Of a DNA stretch of 64,000 nt, positions 12,801 to 23,311 are shown in pieces; within the stretch, counting starts at the first letter, position 1, and each line of letters begins with the position of its first letter. The notes beneath the pieces were generated by a model that was not told where the DNA came from, made no database searches, and saw only the letters and a program-made list of their open reading frames with translations. A program made the position numbers and the translations under genes. Origin of the DNA: Aristolochia californica (taxonomy: Eukaryota; Streptophyta; Magnoliopsida; Piperales; Aristolochiaceae); the NCBI GenBank assembly GCA_029961685.1, contig JARWKL010000016.1:16312157-16376156 (forward strand), in the 5' to 3' direction.

Positions 12801-15800
12801 TAGTGTAGATACCACTAAAATAAATAAATGATCAATCTTATGCAATGATGCAAATAGCACCGATGAGTTGGGCTCTAAAATTAACACTAAAGACTGATCA
12901 CACACAGGTGCTACAATTACTCGAATAAGTTTTTTTTTTTTTTTTTTTTTTGCATAGGTCTCGAGGTCAAATTTGGCTCAAGGGGTCCTAATAATGAAAA
13001 AGCTAGCTACCAGCACAAAATAGATAGTTGATGCAATTTAAGACAAACAGTGAAATACCAAGGAGGAGTAGGAATGATGTCACCTTGTAAATCAATCTGG
13101 AACTGGCTGAATCGTCGAACGTCAAATAGGCATTGAGCTGGAGCCGAACAACAAGCAAGCAGATTTTTTTTTTGTACCCTCTTTTTTTCTAAACTCTTTT
13201 ATTGAGTCACTAAATTTCACTCACACATGCAAAATTTGCACATGTGGGTGTTTCTCCTTCCTGAGCTTTTGTTTAGTCAGAAGCTTCTGATTAAACAGAA
13301 GCTCGATAGCAAGGGGAGAAGTTTCCTGTGATGGCAATGGTGATGACGGTGGTGACTAACAGCCCTCAGCGGCCCGGCTACATCGATGGCTTCTAGCAAC
13401 GGTGATGGTGAACTTGATAGCAGTGGCTGCTAGGTTTTTTCTTCTGCGCGACGACTGGAAGATTCTAGGTGTCATCAACGAGGGGGAAAGGGAACGTCAG
13501 CAACGGAAAGAAGAGAGAGACTTCCCGTACCTAAAGGATTGGTGATCTGTCCAAGAGGGTTTCCGACGACGCAGTAGGCTTTGGCGAGGACAGGGAGCAA
13601 GCTTCGATGTTGGTTGCCGAGACAGAAAGCTGCATGTCGAAGAATTCTTCGGCTCTTATACCAAATTTGACGCGGTACGAGCATCGGATTATTGCAGTGA
13701 AGAGGTTTGGAGAAAATAAAGAAGGAGAAGAAGGAAGCAGAAAATCAGCTAGAGAGGAAGAAAAGTCTTAATTCAATCAATAATACTCAATTACATGCAT
13801 AATGGGTTTAAAAAGCTATCCGAAACCCTATAATAATTCAAAATTACCAAAATACCCCTGATAGTAAAATTGCCCCTAAATACCAAAATACGTCTAAACA
13901 AATAAAATAGTTACTTCTAAGGACAATACAATATAAAATAACAATTAATTTGTCCTAAACGCTTCACTCCCCAACCACAATGTACTGGGTCTTGTCATAG
14001 TTTGATGCATCCGAGTATAGACTCGTGTAATCGCTGGTACACAAGAGATGTCCCCATCACCAACACAGCTTGGGAAAAGGGTGAAAAACCAAGGAAAAAT
14101 TAATTAGTGACAGAACCATAACTCAACACACATTTCCCACATCTATTATTGGAATTACTTTTAAGTCTTCAACTGCAAATAATATAGCCTCAGGGGAATG
14201 ATTTGACACATACAGTTTGTAACATAGAGGTGGAAAGAAGAAGAACCCATCTTATTAATTGATCTTGTAAGTCGTTCTCTGGATTTAACTGCACAACAAC
14301 AAATGCCAAAAATCTGCTTTAAAAAAGCAATCATAACAACCATATGATTATCCCACAAATAGTTCATCATAAAAAAATTAAACAAATAGTTTTATCCAGC
14401 CACTTTTTCCATCAGAATTTGGATGCTAAGACTCGAGGGGTTGGTATGCTTCTTCAAAGAGCCACTCATTCACCTAACAAGTCGCAACGGTAAAGCAATA
14501 GTTTGATAAATTTCCCCAAACACCATGATGCAAAACAAGTTGTGTTGTTTAATTTGATGATACTGATCGTAGAGTTTAGGATAGAAATAGAGAAGGAGAG
14601 GAAGAATAGAGACGAAGAAGAGAGGAGAGTAGAGAGGGAGAAGAGGAAGAACGGAAGAGAGGAAACAGTAAGGGAGGAAAAATTCTCAATTCATCAATAA
14701 AGATAAACAAAATAAAATAAAATAAAAATGAATTATAAAAACAATTGATGCACGACAAGGTGCGTTGTTTAATTTGATGATACCAATCGTAGATTTTAGG
14801 ATAGAAATAAAGAAGGAGAAGAAGAATAGATACAAAGAAGAGAGGAGAGTAGAGAGGGAGAAGAGGCAGAACGGGAAGAGAGGAAACAGGAAGGGAGAAA
14901 AAGGGAGAAAAAATAGAGAAGAAGAAAGAAGAATCGGGAATGAGAAATAGGAGAATTGAGAAGAAGAATTTAGAAGAAGAAGAATAGAGAAGAAAAATAA
15001 ACTAAAATAAAATTGAAATTTAAAATTCAAAAATAGATAAATCTGATCAAATCCATTAAAATCAAGAAAGATAAACCAAAAATAAAATAAAATAAAAATA
15101 ATTATACAAAAATGATTTCAATCATAATTAGTGGGTTGGGTTCACTGGGGCCCGATGTGCATGAGTCCCCACCAATCCCCTGGACTTAGGTCGCCATAGT
15201 TGCAAAGAATAGGCAACGCTCGGAAGGGCGATGAGTCGGCACCCGAGAAGGAGAGGTGATAGAGAAGGCTGAAGAAGGTGCATTCCCACAAGGAGGATCA
15301 TGACTGCTACAGAGAGAAGGCAAAGAATGCATTCTGGTGAGATTCATAGGAATGGGAGAGTCACCTGGGTGCTTCAAACCGTCACAGAGACAAGCCATTG
15401 CTTTGTCATTCTTAAGAATATTGACGTACAATTTGCAGCAATCAGCATCTGTCATAGTGATGTCTCCTATACATAGTTGACGCAGGCCATCAACGGCAAG
15501 AGATCGTTGAGCAAGCAGTCGGAGAAGGAAGGGTTGGGCGATGGCGCCTGGCTCTTGGGTAGAGTGCATTGGGCTGTGGATAGGATAGCTACAAGAAGGA
15601 AGAAGACACTGAGAGACTTCGCCATTGTCGGAGAAGGAAAGAAGATTTCAGAGAAGATGGTGGGGACGGCATCGAAAGGTTTAGCAGGAAGGTGGACTAG
15701 TCGATTTTGCAACGACGATTGATGCGTGACAATACTGTTAAAGAATAGTCCCACATGGATTAGTGAGTGCAAAGATCTTGAGTTTATTAATTGGGAAAGA

Positions 15801-18800
15801 GTTTTCCTAAGTTGACTAGTCATTTTGGGATAAGCCTAAGACCCAACTTAACATGGTATTAGAGCGGGTACTCATATGTGGACCTACACCTAAATAATCC
15901 ACTAGAGGACCTATACCTAAAACTATCCACTTGTAGAGCCACAAAAGAAGGCTTACACCTAAACTATCCACTTTTAGAGCCACAAAAGAGGGCCTACACC
16001 TAAAATTATCTACTTGTAGAGCCACAAAAAAAGACCAACACCTAAATTATCCACTTGTAGAGCCACAAAAGAGGGCCCACACGTGAGGGGGAGTGTTAAG
16101 GAATAGTGCCACATGGATTAGTGAGTGCAAAGATCTTGAGTTTATTAGTTGGAAAAAAGGTTTCCTAAGTAGGCTAGTCATTTTAGGAGTGGCATTGGAC
16201 CCAACTTCACAGGGGCAATGGTGGGGAGGCTCAGACAGGTGCTCAACAGTGTCCAATGAGGGAAAGACAAGGCGGATGGTCAATTTGTTGTATGCCAACA
16301 GCGTCAAAAGCGTTGGAGGTCAGATGGCTGGAGATCAGGGTCAGTGACAGAAAAGTTGGCCGACCGAGGAAAAGTTTGTAGACTTCTCTATCGACGGTTG
16401 ACGAATTCGCTTCTAGCCGGGATCTGATTTGTCAGGTTTGACGTGGACGACGAAGGCTGGAATCTCAAATGTTGTGTATTGCTGATACGAAAAAATTGTT
16501 CGATAGATCTTCACTCTGATACCAAATTGATGCGGGACAAGGTGCGTTGTTTAATTTGATGATGTCGATCGTAGAGTTTAGGATAGAAATAGAGAAGGAG
16601 AAGAAGAAGAAGAGAGGAGTGTAGAGAGGGAGAAGAGGAAGAACGGGAAGAGAGAAAACAATAAGGAAGGAAAGGGGAGAGAAAATGGAAGAAGAAGGAA
16701 GAATTGGGCATGAGAAATAGGATAATTGAGAAGAATAAAAAAAAGGAGGGAACGAGGGAGATACCAGAAATAGGGATTTTATTAATTCATCTTCAAAACT
16801 ACTTTCAACATCATATTAAAACCTATAAATAACTAAAATTGAAATTTAAAATTCAAAATAGATAGCATCACTATCTAATCAAATCCAACAAAATCATGAA
16901 GGTTAAACAAAAATTAAATTAAATTTTAAAATTCAAAAATAGATAAGACCACTATCTAATCAAATCCAGTAAAATCAAGAAAGATCAACTAAAAATAAAA
17001 TAAAAAAATAATTTCAATCATAATTAGTGGGTCCACTGGGGCCCGATGGGTATACTAGCGTCCCCACCACCCCACCTTTGTACAATTATAAAGTTATTTG
17101 TTTGCATTGCTCTTCTGCTAACACTATTCATCATTTATAGCTGGTCAGCTACTAAATGAACAAAATTTGTAGTTAAATAACAACTAAACAAAACATTTCT
17201 TGATATTACAGAAAGAGCAAGAAATAAAATAAAAACCAAAGGAATACCTTTCCTATTGCTTGTACAAATGAACTAGCACAACCAATTGCAGAAACACATA
17301 ATACGACTGAATCTTGAACAGCTTGCAGCGGCAACTTGGTATCGGGTTTCTTGACATCGAAGAAGCAAAATGGCCGTAACTGACTTAAGAAAATGGGAAG
17401 GGTTTCTTTAATTTCTCGAATTGTTGATTTTACAGCTCTCAGTTCCTCATAAGAGACCTGCATTAGATGGACAAGAATCTCTGTGTAAATAGAAACTCAA
17501 AAACCTTGAAACAAGTTAAAAATGAAAGTCATATAATCTTTTATAAAGTCTCTGTCAACTCAATAGTCACCATCCACGTATTGAATGCAAAATGCATTAG
17601 AGCTTAAAATGACTTTAAACACTACATTTTTCTTGGACATTCCATAATCACCAATCTTGGAAGAATAGAGAATGAACAGAAGCAAGGCTATACAAACCAA
17701 ACTTGACCTCAACCTCTTCCTTCCATAATCCATCTTACTGAGTAATAGTTTTTTTTTTTTTTTTGAAAAAGACTGATTAATAGTTCTACCAGTAAAGTGG
17801 TCCCATCAACCTGGTCTGCTTAAGTATTTACACTTACTGAGACTCTATTGTTAGAATTCAAAAGAGAAATTAAAAAAAGGCCAGAGCCAGGACTGGAAGT
17901 CATACAATTGACTCCCAAAAAAAAAAAAAAGATTGAAACACAGCGCCATTTAAACCATATAATAGATCATCAACTGTTAATCACCATGTAATACCAGGAT
18001 ATGTAAAATCATAGGGGAACAGATGTCATTTAAACTGTGTACAAGAAAATTCATTGACTTATTATGATTACATACAAGTCCAACCAATGTAGAGCCTGAA
18101 CCACCTGAGCCAGCAGACTAGAGACAATTAAATTTATTATTCTTTTCCTCCTTTATGTTTCAAAAGAAACTAATAACAAACATCACCACTTGTCCTGCCA
18201 TTCAGAAAAAAGAAAAAAATCGCTGCTTCTTTTGATATAAGCAAATTTCATTCAAAATACCACTATTATTTACAATTTTATGCAATACCATAGTTATCCA
18301 CTCCGCATTCTTAAAGGGTAATTTAAAAAAAAAAACATGAAGTAATATCAATTTCAAGTTTGAACAATTATGGGATAAGAAAAGTGCCATAAGGTGTAGA
18401 TGTATAGAGTCCAATGAGGGTGGACCAGAACAGTCATTCTAACAGAACATGGCTTCCTAGAAAAAGAACAGAAATAGCCCTGAGAAGACCAACAACTAGC
18501 ATATTTACAAATTAAGAAGGTTAATGTGCATGGTTCAGAATCTATGATGGAAAAGAGAAACGGAAAGCAAATAGCATCCCCCTTGTGATGTCCAATTTGG
18601 TCTCCAAACCCTTTTTCTAAGTTTATATTATTATCTCCAGCATACTTGATGGAAGAAAAAAAAACACAGCTTGAACCGTGAAGATCTAATCAATCCCTAT
18701 TATATGAATAAATTCAAAGTCAACTATACAAACCAGATTGGTGTGATGGATTACTGCAACATCTGCCCTTTCCAGTGCTGTCAAAGGTTCCCTCAGCGGA

Positions 18801-18958
18801 CCACGTGGAAGCAAAGACTTATTTCCCCAAGGTGCCATTGCATTGACCATCACAATTTCTAGATCCCGAGACAAGCTCCAGTGCTGTTGGCCAATAAAAA
18901 TAATTTAAGGTTAGCTATTTCCATTTGAAAAACCAGCATAGCATGGAGTCACGGTGAG

Positions 18959-19024
<66 letters not shown>

Positions 19025-20938
19025 AAATAGGTGGTGAGTTATATATTAGAGTATATAAAAATTCAGTTATCAATTTTGTACAAACTCATAAAAAGACAAC
19101 TGGTTTTATAACTTACCTGAAATCGCAAGAATATGACATTCAATTGTAGCATGAAATGAAACAACAGAAGATAAGGATAAAAAAGTATCATCCATGGGGG
19201 AGATAATTCTCATAGATATCTTATACCAAACATAAAAGGAAACATCATAAGAAAGATGAGAGACAACAGTAAAAAGATTTTTGTCTTTCTATCATCATAT
19301 AGATTTGTTTGGGGGGTCTCACGGCACAGCCTGGTGTAACATTATTTCTAAATTAAGTAACAGTAATCAGATAACAGACTTATGCAGATGAAACATGTGT
19401 GTCTTGGTTTAGGCATACCAGAAATATCATTACTTCATCTAACTGATAATCATGGTTCTGTGGAATGAAATCAAATGGTTATTAAAACCTGTAGGCATAT
19501 GACATTTCAGGCTCAAGTAAAATGTAAAAAATGTATAAAACAGAAGATCGGAGCACTGAAAAATATCACCACAGGTGTGCTTAGCATTCATAAACTTTTG
19601 AACGAATCACTTATTATTTATATATTTCAAATGCAACATTCAAACATAAAAACATGTAAAGTTAGTACCTGCATCCCATCATCCAAAATTACGCAACCAA
19701 TTTTATCCGCTTTGGAACTTTGACTACACTCCTGAGTCACATGACCATATTTACCAAAGAAAGAAGCAGCAGTAGCAGCCCTGTTTCCTCCTATTCCAAT
19801 CTTTATAGATGTTCCGGCCAGGTGCCCCTGGAGCATCCTAGCTTCATCTCCACCAGCATATCCCTGCTTCAGATATTATTTGAAGAACTCCAATCACATA
19901 ACCAGTTGCACAGTATTGCAGTAGTCCGCCAATTCAGAAGATGGTACCACATTAGGAACCAAGCTTAAAAAAATGAAAATCTGATCTATCAATTTTCAAG
20001 TTTTCAAAAGCCAGGATAATCACTCTGTGGTTTCCTATGAACTCCAATAAGAGACTAGCATGCTCTCAGAAGTAGGTGAAAATGTCTTGCATCTCATACA
20101 ATATGTCTCACGTTTTGAAAAGTGCCAATGCAAGGCATAATTATCATTGTTTAATAATTTTTAGCCCGAGACAGGCTGTTAGTGCTTGATACGCTACATG
20201 CATCAGTTATTGGAGTTCCCGATACAATATTCATGAGACTTGAGAGGCCCATCCCTGGTTCTCAGATATACATCACTTTTTTCACGACAGAAACATGTCC
20301 AGGTTTCATTCGGGAGGATTGCTAAAAAATACCACCCCCGGTTCTCACCAAAATTATTTACCTAAATACAATAACAGAGGCATGACTACTAAGTCTCAGA
20401 AACATCTGTTCATAGCTCAAATGATCGTGCATTAATGTCTGCCATCTTTCTCGCACATAAGAATAAGCTACAGAAATGCATAAAAAAGCCACCCAATGAC
20501 GAATAATAAACCAGAAAACAGTAGCAGAGATGCATGCAAAACGAAAGATAAGAGAACGGGGAATTAAAACGCACCCGAGTAAGTATGAGAGGCGAGATTC
20601 CAAGTTTGTCGAAGCACAGCGCAATGAATTCAACCATTGGGGTTTTCCCATTCCCCCCCCACGTCAAATTACCGACGCTAATAACCGGCACCGGCAACCT
20701 ACAGAGGAGCCAAAGGGTAAATAGAAGTACTTTCAAGTTCCAAGTGCAACTAGGGAAAGAAATCATTATTTCACCTCCGTTTAGAAAAGATGCCCAAGTG
20801 ATAGAGGCGCCCCCGGATGAAGAGAGAGAAAGAGTAAAGAGAGGAAGCGAAGGAGAGGAGAGGGAGTAGAGGAAAGTGAAGAGGAGAGGGTGTGCGAGTG
20901 TAGGCTATTTCACTGAGTAATCTTTTCAGTTTTTCCAT
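6887..20938 (-). CDS. LPXK: Tetraacyldisaccharide 4'-kinase, LpxK homologue (8 exons)
   Basis: LpxK phosphorylates the 4' position of the lipid A disaccharide precursor. Plants keep a mostly mitochondrial version of this bacterial pathway. Exons: 20938-20775, 20698-20575, 19863-19669, 18883-18734, 17457-17248, 8061-8002, 7678-7598, 7045-6887. They total 1143 bp and 380 residues, close to the size of other plant LpxK proteins. The protein begins [16 protein letters not shown]-loop GGNGKTP lies at residues 69-75 just after [12 protein letters not shown], and ILDDGMQHW follows as the conserved family motif. Later blocks include [15 protein letters not shown] and KPIVAVTEK. All junctions keep frame and use GT-AG sites. 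Intron 5 spans 8062-17247 and is swollen by two LTR elements; intron 3 carries a (AT)30 tract. The coding sequence shows no break, so the gene is probably still functional. Confidence 0.95.
8698..8702. repeat. Target-site duplication CCAAC, left copy
   Basis: CCAAC directly precedes the left LTR and recurs at 14060-14064 directly after the right LTR, marking the integration site of the Ty3/gypsy element. Confidence 0.75.
8703..9065 (-). repeat. 3' LTR of the gypsy element
   Basis: This 363-bp repeat matches 13668-14059 apart from point changes and a gap near its outer third. A purine-rich stretch (CGGGAGAAT on the minus strand) lies next to its internal border and fits a polypurine tract. 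Confidence 0.85.
9152..11230 (-). pseudogene. gypsy pol remnant: RNase H, integrase, chromodomain
   Basis: Frame-broken pol. The fragment 10877-11128 shows an RNase H start ([15 protein letters not shown]). The fragment 10242-10880 shows more RNase H (YSDHEAF) followed by an integrase zinc-binding region (GGLGGHFG, then CRTCQLAK). Between 9605 and 10240 the integrase core is interrupted by stops. The fragment 9152-9604 holds the integrase C-terminal region and a chromodomain-like end ([17 protein letters not shown]). Just upstream, near 11200, a protease-type end ([12 protein letters not shown]) runs almost directly into SFHGLA, a block that normally follows the reverse-transcriptase palm, so the palm has been deleted. 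Confidence 0.82.
11231..12660 (-). pseudogene. gypsy gag and protease remnant
   Basis: Gag begins with an ATG at 12658-12660 ([15 protein letters not shown]) and continues in shifted frames through a retrotransposon-gag core ([18 protein letters not shown], near 12300-12400) to a CHKC-type zinc-knuckle region near 11650-11700. A degenerate aspartic protease follows at about 11230-11500 on the minus strand. Several frameshifts and stops separate these parts. Confidence 0.75.
13652..13663 (-). promoter_or_regulatory. Primer-binding site of the gypsy element
   Basis: On the minus strand, TGGTATAAGAGC follows the end of the 5' LTR by four bases. It differs by one base from the initiator-Met tRNA primer site TGGTATCAGAGC. 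Confidence 0.7.
13668..14059 (-). repeat. 5' LTR of the gypsy element
   Basis: This 392-bp copy pairs with 8703-9065. It has about 30 extra bases near its outer end compared with its partner. The outer flank is CCAAC (14060-14064). Confidence 0.85.
14065..14525. other. LpxK intron 5 sequence between two LTR elements
   Basis: I see no coding sequence or recognisable repeat here; it appears to be ordinary intron sequence. Confidence 0.4.
14526..14745 (-). repeat. Truncated LTR of the LTP-carrying element family
   Basis: This 220-bp piece starts TGATGCAAAACAAG and shares the GTTTAATTTGATGAT block and the GA-rich tract with the LTRs at 14746-15171 and 16528-17066. It abuts the next LTR directly. 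It is probably a partial older copy or a product of unequal recombination. Confidence 0.65.
14746..15171 (-). repeat. 3' LTR of the LTP-carrying element
   Basis: It starts TGATGCACGACAAGG and ends near GAGTCCCCA. It pairs with 16528-17066 but is about 110 bp shorter because of internal gaps. The GA-rich tract yields spurious long open frames on both strands. Confidence 0.7.
15186..15625 (-). pseudogene. Non-specific lipid-transfer-protein-like gene fragment
   Basis: On the minus strand an ATG at 15625 starts [18 protein letters not shown], a secretory signal peptide, followed by a Ser/Pro stretch and a cysteine-rich body. A TAG right after ACVNYV and a one-base shift separate this from [14 protein letters not shown] and ACLCDGL. 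The order C..C..CC..CLC is that of the plant LTP/2S albumin (AAI) domain, as in GPI-anchored LTPs. It lies wholly between the two LTRs, so it looks like a captured and decayed host gene, not a resident gene. The parental locus should be elsewhere in the genome. Confidence 0.75.
15736..16211 (+). mobile_element. TRIM element (miniature LTR retrotransposon), copy 1
   Basis: Two 118-bp LTRs (15736-15853 and 16094-16211) start TGTTAA(A/G)GAATAG and end AACA or CACA. The primer site TGGTATTAGAGC directly follows the left LTR at 15854, and a polypurine tract GAGGGGGAG directly precedes the right LTR. The 240-bp interior repeats the phrase CCACTTGTAGAGCCACAAAA several times and codes for nothing. 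The element sits 110 bp upstream of the captured LTP start. No matching 5-bp target duplication is visible. Confidence 0.85.
16514..16524 (-). promoter_or_regulatory. Primer-binding site of the LTP-carrying element
   Basis: On the minus strand TGGTATCAGAG follows the LTR end after three bases, as expected for priming by initiator-Met tRNA. Confidence 0.7.
16528..17066 (-). repeat. 5' LTR of the LTP-carrying element
   Basis: This 539-bp LTR has the same start (TGATGCGGGACAAGG) and the same end block (CACTGGGGCCCGATG...CCCCA) as the left copy. Confidence 0.7.
18961..19020. repeat. (AT)30 microsatellite in LpxK intron 3
   Basis: Thirty uninterrupted AT units lie within intron 3 (18884-19668) of LpxK. 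Confidence 0.98.
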
Positions 20939-21244
20939 TGAGAAAGACTCGAAGGTTCGAATATCATCACACAGCGTCCCAGAGCGGAAAGGCAACTCGT
21001 AGTAGAGCGGCAAACTGATACGCTGATGACTGTCAGACTGTTACTCAAATCCCCCGCTCACTTTTTTAATTATTAACTGCTTCTTTGTCTAAGAAAATGG
21101 AGAGAAAAGAAAATGAAGAAAAAAGAATTTGGAGAAAATTAAATGGGTCCTACACATTGACCAATCAACAAGAAATATGAGATTTTTATATTTTTTTTAT
21201 ACACTACAATTAAAACTAACTAACTACATCATAAATATGAGATA
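20939..21244. other. LpxK upstream region
   Basis: This is the 5' flank of LpxK and should hold its leader and promoter. No clear TATA box or other element is recognised. Confidence 0.4.
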
Positions 21245-21651
21245 TGTTGAAACTTAGGATTTCATGATGTATAATCACAGTAGAATAGGATAAAGGGGTA
21301 AGAAAAGAAGAAGAATCGTAGAGAGAAATTTTTAGGAGGAGGAGAGGAAGAGTGATGAATTTGGAGAAAAAAGAAGAAAGAATACCATAATGGACTTATC
21401 CAAACGTTTTCCCTTAAGTTGCATTTATAGATATCAAAAATACTAATATTATAAGAATACCCTTCACCGTAGTAAGAGTGAATAAGAAACATAAATCATA
21501 AACTAATTACATCAATATCATCTTTATGAGATGACTCTTTATTTACCATCATGCCACCATTGTGTGGGCATGTAGACTTTCTCCATGGTCTGTGGGCTTC
21601 AGCCCATTCTCCACACACTTGGACGTGTGGGCTTGGGCCCATTTTCCAACA
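21245..21651. mobile_element. Solo LTR with 5-bp target duplication
   Basis: The 407-bp block starts TGTTGAAAC and ends TTTCCAACA, so it has TG...CA termini with matching inverted ends. AGATA lies directly on both sides (21240-21244 and 21652-21656). No internal retroelement sequence is attached, which is the pattern of LTR-LTR recombination leaving a solo LTR. Confidence 0.75.
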
Positions 21652-22018
21652 AGATATACCCTAAAATTCAAGTTTAATTGATTGTACTTAACATTAGGGG
21701 CATGTATATAATCATGCTTATATTTCAAAGGTTCCTATTTTTAAACATTAATAGGAAATTTTGAATAATCATAGTAAATAAAATTATATATTTTATATTC
21801 AAAAACGTTAAATGAAGAAAATCTAAAATGTTATAGTACTAAAAATTGTATACATTTGTGGGAAAGATTAATTAAACATCGATGGCTGAGGTACAATTTC
21901 ACAAAAGAAAATATTTTATGTCACAAAAAATATATAGAATGAACTAGTCAATCATTTTTTCTTTATGTTATTCTTTTAGATGTTTCTTATGACAGCTATG
22001 TACGATGCACAAAATTAA

Positions 22019-22057
<39 letters not shown>

Positions 22058-22590
22058 AAAAATAATATAATAAAATCAATAAAATATATTTGTACACGAA
22101 TGTATAAAATGAAATAAGTTATATATATTTTTAGAAGATTTCGTCAATTTTTCTTTTTCATAATTATTTTGGGTTGTTATTTTTGCATGATCTTCAGCTT
22201 GTTTATCATTGATATTTGTGACTTTTGTTTGACTTTATTGTGTCTTTATAGAAGTATTTAAAGTTTCCAACAAAAAAAATAACCCAAATAAAATATATGA
22301 GATTATAATACGTAATCGCAATATTGAAAAACAATCTTACTGAGAGATATTTATATCAATGTGTTTAACATTGGCATGCTCTATAATATTATGGAAATCA
22401 ATTGTTGTACCCTAAACCCAAAACTAAGTATACTCTAAGTAAAACATGTTAAAAGTAATTTTAATGAAAATAAAATATAATTACCTAATTTTTAAATTCT
22501 TAGCATGTTATAAAAAATTGTGTACTTGTTCTTCTGTTCGTCCTGCCAAATAAGTTGTAGTAAACTTATTAGTTTTTTTGTTATAGTTTG
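21652..22590. other. Intergenic AT-rich DNA
   Basis: No gene is supported. A (AT)n tract of about 29 bases lies at 22024-22052. Confidence 0.45.
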
Positions 22591-22959
22591 TGTTGGAAGT
22601 AATTTTTTGTTGAAGAGCATATATGAAAGAGTCTTACATGACTCTTACAGTAAGAAGTTTCACAGAGCTAGAATTAATATGGTAGAAACTTACAAGAGTC
22701 TCATAGGAGGAGGTCTCATAGGAGAGTATTTGTTAAAGGTGTTTTAGTTATATTACTTTTCTATTTATGTTCAATTGTTCAAATATTATAGGACTTCTCT
22801 TTTAGTGTTTAAATTTGGGTGTAACTGGGACAAGGGTAGTTTAATTATAATTGGATTCTGCTTGTTCCCTCTATTATAAATAGAGAGACTTATGTGCTCA
22901 AATTACATCAAGTCAATAAATTTTTTCTCTTTTCTAGAAATTCAACATGGTATTAGAGT
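22591..22959 (+). mobile_element. LTR remnant with primer-binding site
   Basis: A possible LTR starts TGTTGGAAGT at 22591 and ends AATTCAACA at 22947. TGGTATTAGAGT (22948-22959) follows at once and resembles the initiator-Met primer site. A TATAAATAG box lies about 70 bp before the LTR end. No matching second LTR or pol sequence was found downstream. Confidence 0.5.
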
Positions 22960-23299
22960 GGGTTTTGCGAGTTGACTCGGTCAACCTACATAGATAACGT
23001 CATCCTTTTATGATCTATCTATTAAAAGACACCCACGTTTGTAGGGGTGACATGGCTTGTAAATAAGGAGAACTTTTATAAAGATGCATAAAATTGAAGT
23101 TATACGAGTTGGTGTATATCCTTTTATGTCTTTTTTCTTTTGAAGTATGTAGTCCTAAGGGTATTATACATCTCTCTCTCTTTTTCTATTCATTCTCACC
23201 CATGGTTTCTTCTCTCCTCTCTCCCAAGAGCTAAAGTACTTCTTTTCTCTCATTCCCTTGAGATCTTTTGTGTTTATGTGTTGTCCCTAGAAATCAACA

Positions 23300-23311
23300 T
23301 GGTATCAGAGC
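23300..23311 (+). promoter_or_regulatory. Isolated retroelement primer-binding site
   Basis: A perfect TGGTATCAGAGC follows AAATCAACA, the typical junction of an LTR end and primer site. The upstream sequence (about 22960-23299) does not match the LTR at 22591, so it seems to be part of a second, decayed element. Confidence 0.5.

Larger units (their letters stand above)
8703..14059 (-). mobile_element. Ty3/gypsy chromovirus-like LTR retrotransposon, RT core deleted
   Basis: This is a complete but dead 5.36-kb element inside LpxK intron 5, in the same orientation as the gene. It has two LTRs (8703-9065 and 13668-14059), both read on the minus strand as starting TGA(C/T)GGGG and ending CGTCA or CATCA. 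CCAAC duplications flank it. A tRNA-iMet-like primer site adjoins the 5' LTR. In minus-strand order there are gag fragments, a protease region, RNase H, an integrase zinc-binding domain and an integrase tail with chromodomain. The reverse-transcriptase palm is missing between the protease and RNase H remnants (near 11200). Many frameshifts and stops occur. Confidence 0.88.
14746..17066 (-). mobile_element. Non-autonomous LTR element carrying a gene fragment
   Basis: Two long terminal repeats (14746-15171 and 16528-17066) enclose about 1.36 kb with no gag or pol. Instead the interior holds a broken lipid-transfer-protein gene and a nested TRIM. A primer site TGGTATCAGAG lies three bases inside the right LTR on the minus strand, and a purine-rich stretch (CCAGGGGATTGG) adjoins the left LTR. 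A clear target duplication was not found. The LTR edge and primer junction resemble those of the adjacent gypsy element, which might have supplied its enzymes (inference). Confidence 0.72.

Noticed and set aside
14503..15030. Long Arg/Glu-rich and Phe/Ser/Leu-rich open frames
   Set aside because: They are translations of GA-rich LTR tracts that recur at 16560-16740 in decayed form.
15854..16093. CRISPR-like short repeats (CCACTTGTAGAGCCACAAAA units)
   Set aside because: The units are few, adjacent and uneven, and they lie between TRIM LTRs; the host is a eukaryote.
15731..16216. Target-site duplication for the TRIM at 15736-16211
   Set aside because: The flanks AATAC and GGGGC do not match, so I do not claim one.
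6887..20938. Bacterial contamination suggested by a lipid A kinase
   Set aside because: The gene has eight exons with plant splice sites and plant retroelements in its introns, and plants are known to encode LpxK.
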